A stretch of 64,000 nucleotides of DNA from an uncultured Lachnospiraceae bacterium (GTDB lineage Bacteria > Bacillota > Clostridia > Lachnospirales > Lachnospiraceae). Positions within the stretch are counted from its first letter, which is position 1. The number at the start of each line of letters is the position of its first letter. Of this stretch, positions 8,530-18,460 are shown one piece after another. The stretch lies in contig CAOKPU010000002.1 of NCBI GenBank assembly GCA_948470755.1, forward strand, positions 48,722 through 112,721, given 5' to 3'. The notes beneath the pieces were generated by a model. That model searched no databases. It saw nothing but the letters and a program-made list of their open reading frames with translations, and was not told where the DNA came from. Both the position numbers and the translations under genes were made by a program.

Positions 8530-11079
8530 ATGAAGAAAAGAAGGATAATGGCATTATTATTGGCATCTGCCCTTGTGTTTTCAGGAAGTATGGGCGGCGC
8601 TGAAGTAAAGGCTGCCGGGATGGATATGGCGCAGGAAAGGGAAGCCGTACCGACAGAGGAAAATAGTAAAGAACCGGGAACGGATAAGGAAGAAAGCAGT
8701 CCCGGGGCAGAAGGGGATGTTGAGGATGTGATAGGGGATAACGACATCCACGGCATTGAAAATACAGACAACTGGATAGAGGATGAGACGGAAGATAATA
8801 TAGAAAACGATACGGATGACGATTCGGGGAATGATGCCGAAGATAATACGGTGGACGATATAGAAGGCGATGCCGAAGACAATATGGAAAATGATGCGGA
8901 TAACGGTATGGAAGACGGCGGGGAAGAAGGTGAAGGAGCCGGCGATATACTGAATGAGGAGATCATCGGCAGCTTAGGAGACGGGGAGATACCGGAAGGG
9001 ACCGTGGAGAAGAACCTGGAAGAGGGGGAATTGCTGTTAAACGAAGAGAATATAGTGACCATGGATTCTTCCGATGAAGTAAGGCTCCTGCTGGAAAAGG
9101 CAAAAGCGGCATTACAGGATCTATTAGGCCGGAAAACAGTGGCGGCTTTGGTTTATCTGGCCGAGGAAGTGGATATTTACGCCCGTCCGGGGAAGGAAGC
9201 GGTTGCATCGCTTCCCAGCGGCCATCAGGTATTTATCCTGGATGTGGAGGTTGCTGAGGGCAGTATCTGGTATTTGATCCGTACAGGGATAAATGATACG
9301 GAAATGACCGGCTATATATCGATAGAAAACCTTGCATATTCCGATGAAGACTTTTTGGCATGGGAGAAAGAGTATCTGACAGAAATCTGTCAATATATTG
9401 CCGGAGATGGGCGGATTCTGGCAAAGGCGGTGTCAGATGCGGATATCAGGCAGTTCCCGTCTTCTTATCAGAACTTTCTGGCCTATTTGAGGAGTTCCCA
9501 TCCGAATTGGATCTTTGTTAAAATGAATACCAATCTGGATTGGGATACGGTGATTGAAAACGAAATGGTGGATGGGAGGAATCTTGTGCCGGCATCTTCG
9601 CCGGAGGCCTGGAAGATCGGCAAATATGATAATAGCTGGAGCAAGGCTTCTGAAGGCGTCGTGAAATATTTTATGGATCCGAGGAACGCTATGACGGAAG
9701 AGGGCATATTCCAGTTTGAGCAGTTGACATATAACGCGTCTTACCATAAAGCGTCCGCGGTCCAGATGATATTGGACAATTCTTTTATGGCGGGGAATAT
9801 TCCGGGAACCGGGACTTCTTATGCGTCGGCTTTCTGGCAGATCGGAAGCGAGTTAGGAGTCAGCCCCTTCCATTTAGCCTGCAGGGTATATCAGGAGCAG
9901 GGGAGCGCGGGGACTTCGCCCCTGATTTCGGGGACTTACCCGGGATATGAGGGATATTATAATTATTATAATATCGGTGCGTCAGGGACTACGAATGAGC
10001 AGATTTATAAAAATGGCCTGGAAAAGGCAAAGGCCATGGGCTGGAACAGCAGAATGGCATCGCTGCGGGGAGGCGCGGAAGTGCTTTCCAAAAATTACAT
10101 CCTGAAAGGGCAGGATACTTTATATTTACAGAAATTCGATGTGGAAAGCAGCTATAACGGATTATATTGGCATCAATATATGCAGAATATCAAGGCGCCT
10201 TCCAGCGAGGCAAAAAATGTCCGTAAGGCCTATGCCAATGCAGGATCTTTGGAGAACTGTTTTGTATTCAAGATTCCGGTATATAACAATATGCCCTCTG
10301 CCGTATGTCCGGACCCGGCAACCGGCCAGGGCAACTCCGTGGTGGATATGGAAGGGATCGAGGCGTTTGTAAAACGGCTGTATACCAAGGCGTTGGGAAG
10401 GGATGCGGATCCGGAAGGGCTGGAAGATTGGTCGAGACTTTTGGCAGATGGGGAAAGGACGGGCGCAGAAGCGGCAAGAGGCTTTATTTTCAGCAAAGAA
10501 TTTATACAGAAAGATTTGGATGACAGCCAGTATGTGGAAGTCCTTTATCAGACGTTTATGGATCGTGCGTCGGATGAAAGCGGTAAAAATTATTGGTTAA
10601 AGGCTATGGAAGCCGGAGTGTCGAGGGCAGGCGTGTTTAAAGGGTTTGCGGAATCCATGGAATTTGAGCGGATATGCGTAAAATATGGGATTATCAGAGG
10701 CAATATTGATGGTTTACCGGCAAATGACCAGAATCCGGGCCTGACCATGTTTGTCTCCAGAATGTATACAAAAGCGTTAGGAAGAAACTTTGACCGGGCA
10801 GGGCTGGAAGATTGGTGCGGCCGTCTGCTGCGGGGATCTGCCACTCCGGAATCGGTAGCAAAAGGTTTTATTTTCTCAAGAGAGATGTTAAATAAAAACC
10901 TTTCGGACGAAGAATATGTGAAGGTGCTTTATCGTGTATTCATGGACAGGGAATACGATAAAGCCGGATTAGAGGACTGGGTAGGCAGGCTGAAAAGAGG
11001 GGTTTCCCGGGAAAAAGTGCTGGAAGGTTTTTCCGGGTCTGAGGAATTCGATGGGATTGTCAAATCCTTTGGATTATAA
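8530..11079 (+). CDS. Secreted LytD-like beta-N-acetylglucosaminidase with DUF4214 modules
   Basis: The start at 8530 is chosen because GGAGGG (8519-8524) precedes it and a signal peptide begins there (MKKRRIMALLLASALVFSGS), giving 849 residues. Residues 30-150 are an Asp/Glu/Asn-rich linker. Residues about 200-275 resemble an SH3-type wall-binding domain. Residues about 305-575 match GH73/LytD glucosaminidases, with the WQIGSELGVSPFHLACRVYQE core carrying a likely catalytic Glu. Residues 610-849 are two DUF4214 modules. It should cut peptidoglycan glycan strands outside the cell. A structured leader RNA candidate lies directly upstream. It is 25 bases before the next secreted gene. Confidence 0.85.
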   Translation: MKKRRIMALLLASALVFSGSMGGAEVKAAGMDMAQEREAVPTEENSKEPGTDKEESSPGAEGDVEDVIGDNDIHGIENTDNWIEDETEDNIENDTDDDSGNDAEDNTVDDIEGDAEDNMENDADNGMEDGGEEGEGAGDILNEEIIGSLGDGEIPEGTVEKNLEEGELLLNEENIVTMDSSDEVRLLLEKAKAALQDLLGRKTVAALVYLAEEVDIYARPGKEAVASLPSGHQVFILDVEVAEGSIWYLIRTGINDTEMTGYISIENLAYSDEDFLAWEKEYLTEICQYIAGDGRILAKAVSDADIRQFPSSYQNFLAYLRSSHPNWIFVKMNTNLDWDTVIENEMVDGRNLVPASSPEAWKIGKYDNSWSKASEGVVKYFMDPRNAMTEEGIFQFEQLTYNASYHKASAVQMILDNSFMAGNIPGTGTSYASAFWQIGSELGVSPFHLACRVYQEQGSAGTSPLISGTYPGYEGYYNYYNIGASGTTNEQIYKNGLEKAKAMGWNSRMASLRGGAEVLSKNYILKGQDTLYLQKFDVESSYNGLYWHQYMQNIKAPSSEAKNVRKAYANAGSLENCFVFKIPVYNNMPSAVCPDPATGQGNSVVDMEGIEAFVKRLYTKALGRDADPEGLEDWSRLLADGERTGAEAARGFIFSKEFIQKDLDDSQYVEVLYQTFMDRASDESGKNYWLKAMEAGVSRAGVFKGFAESMEFERICVKYGIIRGNIDGLPANDQNPGLTMFVSRMYTKALGRNFDRAGLEDWCGRLLRGSATPESVAKGFIFSREMLNKNLSDEEYVKVLYRVFMDREYDKAGLEDWVGRLKRGVSREKVLEGFSGSEEFDGIVKSFGL

Positions 11080-11104
11080 ATAAATGAGTGACAGGAGGTA
11101 GGGA

Positions 11105-14100
11105 ATGAAAAAACTAAGAAGTTTGAAACAAGGACTTGTTGCGCTCTTGGTAGCAGCTATGTTGATGAGCAATACCGGAGTTGCATCGGTAAGCGCAGCT
11201 CAGGCCGGAACGGGAACAATGGAGGAAGGGCAGCCTAAAGCGCCGGATGCTTTAGAGGAACAGACCGCCCCGGATACGGAAGAGGAAGCGCCGCCGTTGG
11301 ATGAGGAGACGCCGCCATCGGACGAAGAAGTGCCTCCATCCGATGAAGAAACACCGCCGTCGGACGAGGAGACGCCGCCATCGGACGAAGAAGCGCCGCC
11401 ATCCGATGAGGAAGCGCCGCCGTCGGATGAAGAAGCGCCTCCATCCGATGAGGAGATGCCGCCATCGGAAGAGGAAGCACCGCCGTCAGAGGAAGAAACT
11501 CCTCCATCCGATGAAGAAGCGCCTCCTGCGGATGAGGAAGCGCAGCCTGATGAACAGGCGCCGGGCGATGACGTGATGAATGAGGAATTGCTGGATGGGG
11601 AGATGTCGGAAGGGAATGTGATCACGGAAATCGAGCTGGACGAAGATTCGATAGAGGCTGTTACAGAGAAGTTAATGGATAATGTGCTGATAGAAGAGGA
11701 TTTGGACTATGTGCTGGGCCGTCCTATGACGCCGGAAGAAGAGGAGGAACAGAAAAGGCTTATAAAAGAATATGTATCCAGGCTGGTTCCTCTAGTGCCT
11801 GATGAGGAAGTGGAAAGCGTCCTGGATTATGGCGAACCGATGGCAAGGGCCGGGGCATTGGAATCCAGTTATGATTCCAGGAAAAACAATTCTATTACAA
11901 GTGTAAAGGATCAGAACTCTTATGGCTCATGCTGGGCGTTTTCTACTATTAACTGTGCGGAATCGTCTTTGATCAGACAGGGATTAGCTTCACCCACACA
12001 GATTGATTTATCGGAACGCCATCTGGTATATTATAATTACCGTTCGGTATGCGATCCTTTGGGAGGTACGGCCGGGGATTCCAATCTTCACAGCGGAAGC
12101 GTTACAGATATGTTTAATGCGGGAGGGAATTATTCCCATTCCTCCAGGATATTGGCTATGTGGATGGGAGCGGCAAATGAGAGCGTGGCTCCTTATGGAC
12201 AGGCATCCACGGCCCTGCCGGATACACAGGGGAGCGCTTATGGGAACAATGCCGCCATTGTGAAAAATGTATACGGCATTAATAAAGCGGATGTTTCCCT
12301 GGTGAAGCAGGCGATCAAAGACTATGGTTCGGTAGGGATTATGTATTGCGCGCTGGATGGTTACAGCAATTACTATAATTCGCAGACGGCTGCGGAATAT
12401 TGTGATACCTATATGCCGGTAAACCATGCGGTTTCCGTTGTAGGATGGGATGATAACTACAGTGTGAACAACTTCAAGACAAAGCCGAAGAATCCAGGGG
12501 CCTGGCTGGTAAAGAACAGTTGGGGGACATGGTTTGGAAAAGACGGATACTTCTGGCTTTCTTATGAAGACGCTACGATTAACAGTTCGTTTTATGTATT
12601 CGATATGCAGCAGAGTTCGCTGTATGATAACAATTATCAATATGACGGGAGCGCATTGGACGCATGGTTTATTGCGAATGGCAATGTACAGATTGCCAAT
12701 GTATTTACCGCCCATGCAAATTACGGGAAAAAGGAAAGCCTGAAAGCAGTTGGTTTTACTTCCGGGGCTGCTAACTGTAATTATTCCATACAGATCTACA
12801 AGAACCCTGCAAATGCAAATGACCCTGCAAGCGGCACTCCCATGCTGTCTACGCCAAAGACCGGGCAGGCGGCATATGAAGGATATTATACCGTACCGCT
12901 GGGCCAGGAGGTAAAGCTTTCGGACGGAGACACTTTTGCGGTAGTGGTAACTTTGAGTAAGCCGGGCAGCAATATTAAGGTTATGGTGGAAAACTCGGGA
13001 AGCTATGCAGGCTCTTATTCAACGGCCTCCGCGGCAGCCGGCCAGAGCTTCTTTAGGCAGTCTTCTGCGGGAGGCTGGTATGACGTAGGCAAAAACGATA
13101 ATGTTAATGTCAGGGTAAAAGCATTTACCAGCAATGTGAATGAAAACAGCGACGGCATTCCTGTGACAGGGATAACTTTAAAAGAAAAGACGGCCACGGT
13201 AAGCATCGGCGGGACAAAACAATTGACGGCCACGGTAACGCCGGCCAATGCCGCGAACAAGATGGTGTCATGGTCAAGCTCCGATAACTCGGTGGCTACA
13301 GTGGACGCCAGCGGGTTAGTCAAAGGCGTGAAAAACGGCAAGGCGGTCATTACCGCTTCGGCAGGCGGCGGGAAGTTTAAAGCGGAATGCAGCGTGACTG
13401 TGCAGGAAGGCTACACGCATGTAGTCATCTCAGGCTATCGGACGTTGAGCACGGTAGGGAACAGTTATCAGTTCTCCGCCAAAGTGTATCCGTCAAATAT
13501 GCCGAATCAAACCGTTACGTGGAGTTCTTCGGATACTTCTGTGGCGAAAGTGGATAAAAACGGTAAAGTAACGGCCATGGGAACCGGGAAAGCCGTTATC
13601 AAAGCGACGGCTAACGGCGATAAATCGGTAGTGGGAACATATGAAGTTACGGTGCCTGTCACACAGATGAACCAAATCAGGAGTTTTGTGACAAGGATGT
13701 ATACCAACGTACTGATGCGCGATCCCGATTCCGCCGGATTAAATGACTGGAGCTTACAGTTGGCGGGCAGAATAGTGGATGGATGCCGTCTTGCGCAGGG
13801 CTTTATCGGAAGCGATGAATTTAAAAACAAAAATGTCAATAACAATACTTATGTAGACATATTATACAAGACATTTTTCAACCGTCCGGCGGACAGCGGC
13901 GGAAAGAAATATTGGCTGAATCTGCTGGAAAATGGGATGAGCCGTGAATATGTCTTAAAGGGATTTGTTAATTCCGATGAGTTCCAGAAACTTTGCGATT
14001 CGTATGGCATCGACAGAGGGGAAATGAAGCTGACGGCCAATAGGGATCAGAACGAAGGCCTGACGATGTTTGTCAACAGGATCTATGTGAAAGCATTGGG

Positions 14101-14398
14101 ACGTTCAGGGGAAGCGGCCGGGATAGAAGATTGGACCGGCAGGATCCTCAGGAAAGAAGAGACTCCGGAAAGCGTAGCTAAGAAATTCTTCTTCTCGCAA
14201 GAGTTTGCAAATAAGAAGCTGAACGATACGGAATATGTAAAAGTCCTATATCGGACCTTCATGGACAGGGAGTACGACCAGGCCGGCCTGAATGACTGGG
14301 TAGGACGGCTGGCGAAAGGGACCAGCAGGGAAAAAGTCCTGGAAGGGTTCTCCAAGTCGACGGAATTTGCTAATATTATGAAGAGTTATGGGTTGTAA
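11105..14398 (+). CDS. Secreted papain-like (C1) peptidase with Big2 and DUF4214 domains
   Basis: A 1097-residue exported protein with signal peptide MKKLRSLKQGLVALLVAAML. Residues 57-152 are tandem PPSDEE-type repeats, a likely wall-spanning spacer. The C1A peptidase domain has catalytic Cys at about 276 (SYGSCWAFS), His at about 441 (VNHAVSVVGW) and Asn at about 471 (VKNSWGTWFG). Two Big2 immunoglobulin-like domains (VTGITL...VTWSSS) occupy about 682-855, and two DUF4214 modules occupy 860-1097, ending SYGL. The region before the catalytic domain (160-255) may act as a propeptide. Substrate unknown; it could process neighbouring surface proteins. Confidence 0.85.
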   Translation: MKKLRSLKQGLVALLVAAMLMSNTGVASVSAAQAGTGTMEEGQPKAPDALEEQTAPDTEEEAPPLDEETPPSDEEVPPSDEETPPSDEETPPSDEEAPPSDEEAPPSDEEAPPSDEEMPPSEEEAPPSEEETPPSDEEAPPADEEAQPDEQAPGDDVMNEELLDGEMSEGNVITEIELDEDSIEAVTEKLMDNVLIEEDLDYVLGRPMTPEEEEEQKRLIKEYVSRLVPLVPDEEVESVLDYGEPMARAGALESSYDSRKNNSITSVKDQNSYGSCWAFSTINCAESSLIRQGLASPTQIDLSERHLVYYNYRSVCDPLGGTAGDSNLHSGSVTDMFNAGGNYSHSSRILAMWMGAANESVAPYGQASTALPDTQGSAYGNNAAIVKNVYGINKADVSLVKQAIKDYGSVGIMYCALDGYSNYYNSQTAAEYCDTYMPVNHAVSVVGWDDNYSVNNFKTKPKNPGAWLVKNSWGTWFGKDGYFWLSYEDATINSSFYVFDMQQSSLYDNNYQYDGSALDAWFIANGNVQIANVFTAHANYGKKESLKAVGFTSGAANCNYSIQIYKNPANANDPASGTPMLSTPKTGQAAYEGYYTVPLGQEVKLSDGDTFAVVVTLSKPGSNIKVMVENSGSYAGSYSTASAAAGQSFFRQSSAGGWYDVGKNDNVNVRVKAFTSNVNENSDGIPVTGITLKEKTATVSIGGTKQLTATVTPANAANKMVSWSSSDNSVATVDASGLVKGVKNGKAVITASAGGGKFKAECSVTVQEGYTHVVISGYRTLSTVGNSYQFSAKVYPSNMPNQTVTWSSSDTSVAKVDKNGKVTAMGTGKAVIKATANGDKSVVGTYEVTVPVTQMNQIRSFVTRMYTNVLMRDPDSAGLNDWSLQLAGRIVDGCRLAQGFIGSDEFKNKNVNNNTYVDILYKTFFNRPADSGGKKYWLNLLENGMSREYVLKGFVNSDEFQKLCDSYGIDRGEMKLTANRDQNEGLTMFVNRIYVKALGRSGEAAGIEDWTGRILRKEETPESVAKKFFFSQEFANKKLNDTEYVKVLYRTFMDREYDQAGLNDWVGRLAKGTSREKVLEGFSKSTEFANIMKSYGL
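11287..11548 (+). repeat. In-frame tandem repeat coding PPSDEE units
   Basis: An 18-base unit coding roughly PPSDEE or PPSDEEA is repeated about 14 times with synonymous drift (cca/ccg, tcc/tcg, gat/gac). It makes an acidic Pro-rich spacer in the peptidase. Copy number of such tracts often varies between strains, which is established for similar spacers. Confidence 0.8.
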
Positions 14399-14430
14399 GA
14401 AATGGGCTGACGAAGAATAAAAGGAATGGG

Positions 14431-14478
14431 GTTTCACTAAGGCTGAGTATTTTCAGCCTTAGTGAAACTAAGTTATTT
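14431..14478 (+). terminator. Rho-independent terminator after the DUF4214 trio
   Basis: A perfect 16-bp stem (14431-14446 with 14453-14468) with a 6-base loop, followed by TAAGTTATTTTT. It closes the secreted-protein unit and separates it from the MBOAT gene. Confidence 0.8.
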
Positions 14479-14507
14479 TTAAAGAGACGATAAAGGTGAT
14501 AAGAGAC

Positions 14508-15981
14508 ATGCTGTTTAATTCATTTGACTTTATTATATTTTTCCCGGTGGTTGTGCTGGTTTATTTTCTGATTCCCCAGCGCGTCCGTTACGTATGGCTG
14601 CTTGTGTGCAGCTATTATTTTTATATGTGCTGGAATGCGAAGTACTCCTTGCTGTTGCTCTTTTCTACGGCGGTGACTTACTGCGGCGGCAGGCTGGTGG
14701 CAGCGTTGCCGGCAGGAGGGAAGAGAAAGGCGGCATTGGCGGCGAGTGTGCTGCTGAATTTATTCATACTGTTTTTCTTTAAATACTTTGATTTTGCTGT
14801 GGAGAACCTTAACGGCCTGTTGTCATTGTTCCATATCCGCGCGTTGGAACCGCGCTTTTCGTTGCTGCTGCCAGTGGGTATCTCGTTCTATATCTTTCAG
14901 GCGGTGGGCTATACGGTGGATGTCTACCGTGGAGACATAGGAGCGGAGAAGAACTTTTTAAAGTATGCGTTGTTTGTGTCGTTTTTTCCTCAGTTGGTGG
15001 CCGGCCCTATCGAGCGTTCAGGGAATCTGCTTCGCCAAGTGGGAGAGACGCATAGGTTCAGCTTCGCCAGGATGCGTGAGGGTCTGCTTGTAATGCTTTG
15101 GGGCTATTTCCTGAAGATCGTGATTGCGGATAGGGCGGCGATCTTTGTGGATGCGGTGTATGGGGACTATACCCGGTATGGCGGCTGGTATTTGGTGGTG
15201 GCCAGCATCTTGTTTTCTTTCCAAATATACGGGGATTTTGCCGGCTATTCTATCATAGCGGTGGGAGCGGCGAAAGTGATGGGGTTCGATTTAATGGAGA
15301 ATTTTAACGCGCCATATTTGGCGCAAAGCGTGTCGGAATTCTGGCATAGATGGCATATTTCCCTATCTACATGGTTCAGGGATTATCTCTACATACCGCT
15401 CGGAGGAAACCGGAAAGGGAGGGCGAGAAAATATGTCAATCTTTTGATAGTATTCCTTGTTAGCGGTATATGGCATGGCGCCAGATGGAATTTTGTAGTG
15501 TGGGGGGGGGTATAATGGAATTGCCCAAATTGCGGGTGGTTTGCTTAGGCCTCTGAGGGAGCGGTTCAACAGACTCTTTGGACTGGATGCGGACTCGCTG
15601 GGGCATAAGATCCTAAAAGGCATTGTGACATTTGCAATGGTGAATTTCATGTGGGTCTTTTTCCGGGCAGACAGCGTAGGGGACGCCGTGCGGATCGTGC
15701 GAGGGATGTTTATGGCTCAAAACCCCCAGGCGCTGGTTGACGGAAGCCTGTATGAGCTGGGCTTGGACCGAGGGAACTTCGGCCTTTTGATTATTTCTAT
15801 AACAATCCTTATGCTTGCAGACCTTGCCAAGTACAAGGGCATCGTAATCAGGGACGTTATCCTGAGACAGGAACTGTGGTGCAGATGGTTCTGCTATCTG
15901 ACGGCCATAGTGTTTATACTCGTTTTTGGGATATGGGGAACGAATTACGATGCGGCAGGTTTTATCTATTTTCAATTTTAG
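14508..15981 (+). pseudogene. MBOAT O-acyltransferase (AlgI/DltB-like), frame broken at a G9 tract
   Basis: Start ATG 14508 (MLFNSFDFIIFFPVV, the classic MBOAT N-terminus) follows AAAGGTG; a GTG at 14496 is also possible. The frame runs through the MBOAT core, with the conserved SEFWHRWHISLSTWFRDY and GIWHGARWNFVVWGG, and then stops at 15513-15515 just after nine Gs (15502-15510). With eight Gs it would read WGGYNGIAQIAGG, matching the WG-x-Y-H/N-G family motif. It would then continue to 15981, about 490 residues, the normal MBOAT length. The enzyme moves acyl groups across the membrane for O-acetylation. It is either phase-variable and OFF, or a sequencing miscount. Its partner is the next gene. 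Confidence 0.85.
15502..15510 (+). repeat. G9 homopolymer inside the MBOAT gene
   Basis: Nine Gs in the coding strand. Length 8 restores the full MBOAT frame; length 9, as seen here, stops it two codons later. Confidence 0.85.
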
Positions 15982-15993
15982 CAGGAGGGCGTT

Positions 15994-17340
15994 ATGGAAC
16001 GGAAGGTAAGAGAGTTAATATCGGTTGTTGTGTTCATGTTGTTGCTGGTATTTGTGCTGCTTAAGGTATCGGACTTGCTGGAGAGAAAGAACAGCAGGAA
16101 CAAATATGCGATGTTTTATGAGAATGTGGATAAGGTGGATGTGCTTTTTTTTGGCCCCAGTGTGCCGTTATATGGTATTTGCCCTGCGGAATTATGGGAT
16201 GATTTTGGAATTGCGGCTTATAATAATGCGAACGAATCGGAAAGACTGGCAACAACATACTGGGTGATAAAAAATTCCCTGGACTACTGCCGGCCCGGAT
16301 TGGTAGTGGTGGATATGACGGCTTTGGCCTGGGGAGCGGAGAAAACGGACGGAACTTTAAAGGATCATAATTTTCTGGATAGCTTGCCATTGAGCGCGAA
16401 TAAAGTACGGATGGTTATGGATTTATTTCCGGAAAAGGAAAGGGCGGAGTATATATGGAATTTTATACTATATCATTCCAGATGGCCGGAATTAGGGAAG
16501 GATGATGATGAGATAAACTGCCGGATGGGCGGTGAGACCAGAATAGGAATTAAATATAACTCCAACCCAAGAATTGGTGATCCGAAGGAATCCAGAAATG
16601 ATTTGTCGGATGAAAAAATCATATATCTTGACAAAATTGCAGAACTATGTAAAGAAGAAAATATAAATTTATTATTTACTTTTTTGCCGTATAGCGCACA
16701 TCAGGGGGATATTGTCCTCAGGGAATTTGTAAAAAAATATTGTCAGGACAACCAAATAGACTATTTGGACATGCTGGATAAAAATATAGTGAATTATAAG
16801 ATGGATTATATGGATGAAATACATTTGAATCCGGCAGGCGCAAAAAAAGTCACACGGTATATTGGTAAATATATTGTGGATCATTATGATATAGAAAACA
16901 GACATCGTGATGTAAAATATGCCGTATGGAATGATAATCTTCAAAAATATATGGAATATAAAAAGCAGTTACTCGCAGAAGAAAAAAATATATATAACTA
17001 TATATCCCTGCTGGAAGACGGGGACTATGGAATTGTTTATCAGGTAAAAAAAGACAGTCAACTATATGAGGATGAGAAAATTGTTTTCTTATTGGATGAT
17101 GTAAAACGGGAAAATATGTATGATGTAACAGCGAAAATGGTGAATCAATATTTATCTGATATGGAAAATGAAGAACAGAAGGAAAAGCGTGATCTCTATC
17201 TGGAAGTATTACAGTCCGGATGTATACCGGAAGATGTAGGAAGCGATATATTGTTTTTTGTTATAGATAAAAAGAAGGGTAAAATCGTAGATATAGCTTC
17301 CTTTACATTCGCAAGTACTTACCAGAACAAACGTCAATAG
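15994..17340 (+). CDS. SGNH-like O-acetyltransferase partner of the MBOAT protein
   Basis: A 448-residue protein with one N-terminal membrane anchor (VVVFMLLLVFVLLKVSDLL) and an extracytoplasmic domain. VLFFGPSVPLYGI resembles the first SGNH block with its Ser, and MDEIHLNPAGAKK near residue 275 carries the D-x-x-H block. This is the arrangement of DltD/AlgJ/PatB-type partners that accept an acyl group from an MBOAT protein and place it on a polymer. It follows the MBOAT gene by 12 bases with an AGGAGGG site at 15983-15989. The last 150 residues are not recognised. Acetyl as the group is inference from the family. Confidence 0.65.
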   Translation: MERKVRELISVVVFMLLLVFVLLKVSDLLERKNSRNKYAMFYENVDKVDVLFFGPSVPLYGICPAELWDDFGIAAYNNANESERLATTYWVIKNSLDYCRPGLVVVDMTALAWGAEKTDGTLKDHNFLDSLPLSANKVRMVMDLFPEKERAEYIWNFILYHSRWPELGKDDDEINCRMGGETRIGIKYNSNPRIGDPKESRNDLSDEKIIYLDKIAELCKEENINLLFTFLPYSAHQGDIVLREFVKKYCQDNQIDYLDMLDKNIVNYKMDYMDEIHLNPAGAKKVTRYIGKYIVDHYDIENRHRDVKYAVWNDNLQKYMEYKKQLLAEEKNIYNYISLLEDGDYGIVYQVKKDSQLYEDEKIVFLLDDVKRENMYDVTAKMVNQYLSDMENEEQKEKRDLYLEVLQSGCIPEDVGSDILFFVIDKKKGKIVDIASFTFASTYQNKRQ

Positions 17341-17402
17341 CTCATGGATGTGTGGGCAATGTCGATTAGGCTAGGAATATTTGGATATCGGCTAAAAGAA
17401 TA

Positions 17403-17431
17403 TTGAAAATAGAGTGTTTTTAATATATAAT
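17403..17431 (+). promoter_or_regulatory. Promoter before the GT2/heptose operon
   Basis: TTGAAA (17403-17408), a 17-base spacer, and a perfect TATAAT (17426-17431). It sits in the 147-base gap before the GT2 gene at 17488 and probably drives the heptose genes. Confidence 0.75.
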
Positions 17432-17487
17432 CATTAAGTATATGGAATGAAATATAATGTAGTCTGGAGTTACAGTAGGAGGAGATA

Positions 17488-18459
17488 ATGAAGCTGATTA
17501 TTCAAATACCGTGTTACAATGAAGCGGAAACGTTGGAAATTGCGTTAAATGATTTACCGAAAAAAATAGATGGGATAGATGTTATTGAATATTTGATTAT
17601 TAATGACGGAAGTAAAGATAATACAGTGGAAGTAGCGAAAAAATGGGGCATTAATTATGTTGTTAATTTTAAGCGGAATAAAGGGCTGGCAAAAGGGTTT
17701 ATGGCCGGCCTTGACGCCTGTCTGCAGGCTGGGGCGGATATTATAGTGAATACGGATGCAGACAATCAATACTGCGGAGAAGATATAGAGAAACTGGTAC
17801 GCCCAATCTTAGAAGGAAAAGCGGATGTGGTCATTGGGGAGAGGCCAATAGATCAGACGGAACATTTTTCTCCTTTGAAAAAAAAGCTGCAGCATTTGGG
17901 AAGCTGGGTAGTAAGAAAAGCTTCCAAGACAGATATTCCGGATGCACCCAGCGGATTCCGTGCTTATAGCCGGGATGCGGCATTGCGCATGAATGTAATC
18001 AATGAGTATACATACACATTGGAAACGATTGTCCAGGCAGGGCGGAATAAAATGGCGATTATGTCGGTGCCGATCCGTACTAATTCAGAGCTTAGGCCGT
18101 CCAGATTGTTCCATAGTATGTTTGGCTATGTTAAAAAATCAATGTTGACAATTATTAGGGCCTTTATGATGTACAAGCCCTTAAAATTCTTCTCCATGCT
18201 CGGCATGTTATCTATTGTTATTGGGATATTGATTGGTATTAGATATATTGTTTTTTTGATTCAGGGCCTGGGAGGAGGTAACGTGCAGTCCTTGATTTTG
18301 TGCAGTATGCTGATTATCATAGGGGTACAGACGGTGGTAGTTGGGCTGCAGGCCGATGTGATAGCGGCAAACAGGAAGATTCTGGAAGATATTCAATTCA
18401 GGATGAAGGAAGTTTATTATAACGATAAAAAAGAAAATAACTATAATAAGGAAGATTAA
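17488..18459 (+). CDS. GT2 polyprenyl-phosphate sugar synthase (DPM1/ArnC-like)
   Basis: A 323-residue GT-A enzyme. IPCYNEAETL and LIINDGSKDNT form the N-terminal nucleotide site, and NTDADNQY is the metal-binding DxD-type motif. Two hydrophobic segments at about 228-250 and 262-290 anchor it to the membrane, as in enzymes that load sugar onto undecaprenyl phosphate. A GGAGGAG site precedes the ATG. Such a lipid-linked sugar would be flipped and then used by GT-C enzymes, of which three are in this locus. The neighbouring heptose genes suggest a heptose or 6-deoxyheptose as donor, which is inference. Confidence 0.85.
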   Translation: MKLIIQIPCYNEAETLEIALNDLPKKIDGIDVIEYLIINDGSKDNTVEVAKKWGINYVVNFKRNKGLAKGFMAGLDACLQAGADIIVNTDADNQYCGEDIEKLVRPILEGKADVVIGERPIDQTEHFSPLKKKLQHLGSWVVRKASKTDIPDAPSGFRAYSRDAALRMNVINEYTYTLETIVQAGRNKMAIMSVPIRTNSELRPSRLFHSMFGYVKKSMLTIIRAFMMYKPLKFFSMLGMLSIVIGILIGIRYIVFLIQGLGGGNVQSLILCSMLIIIGVQTVVVGLQADVIAANRKILEDIQFRMKEVYYNDKKENNYNKED

Positions 18460-18460
18460 A

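Noticed and set aside
11287-11548. Regular short repeats resembling a CRISPR array
   Set aside because: The unit is 18 bases with no spacers, stays in frame and codes a PPSDEE spacer in a secreted protein.
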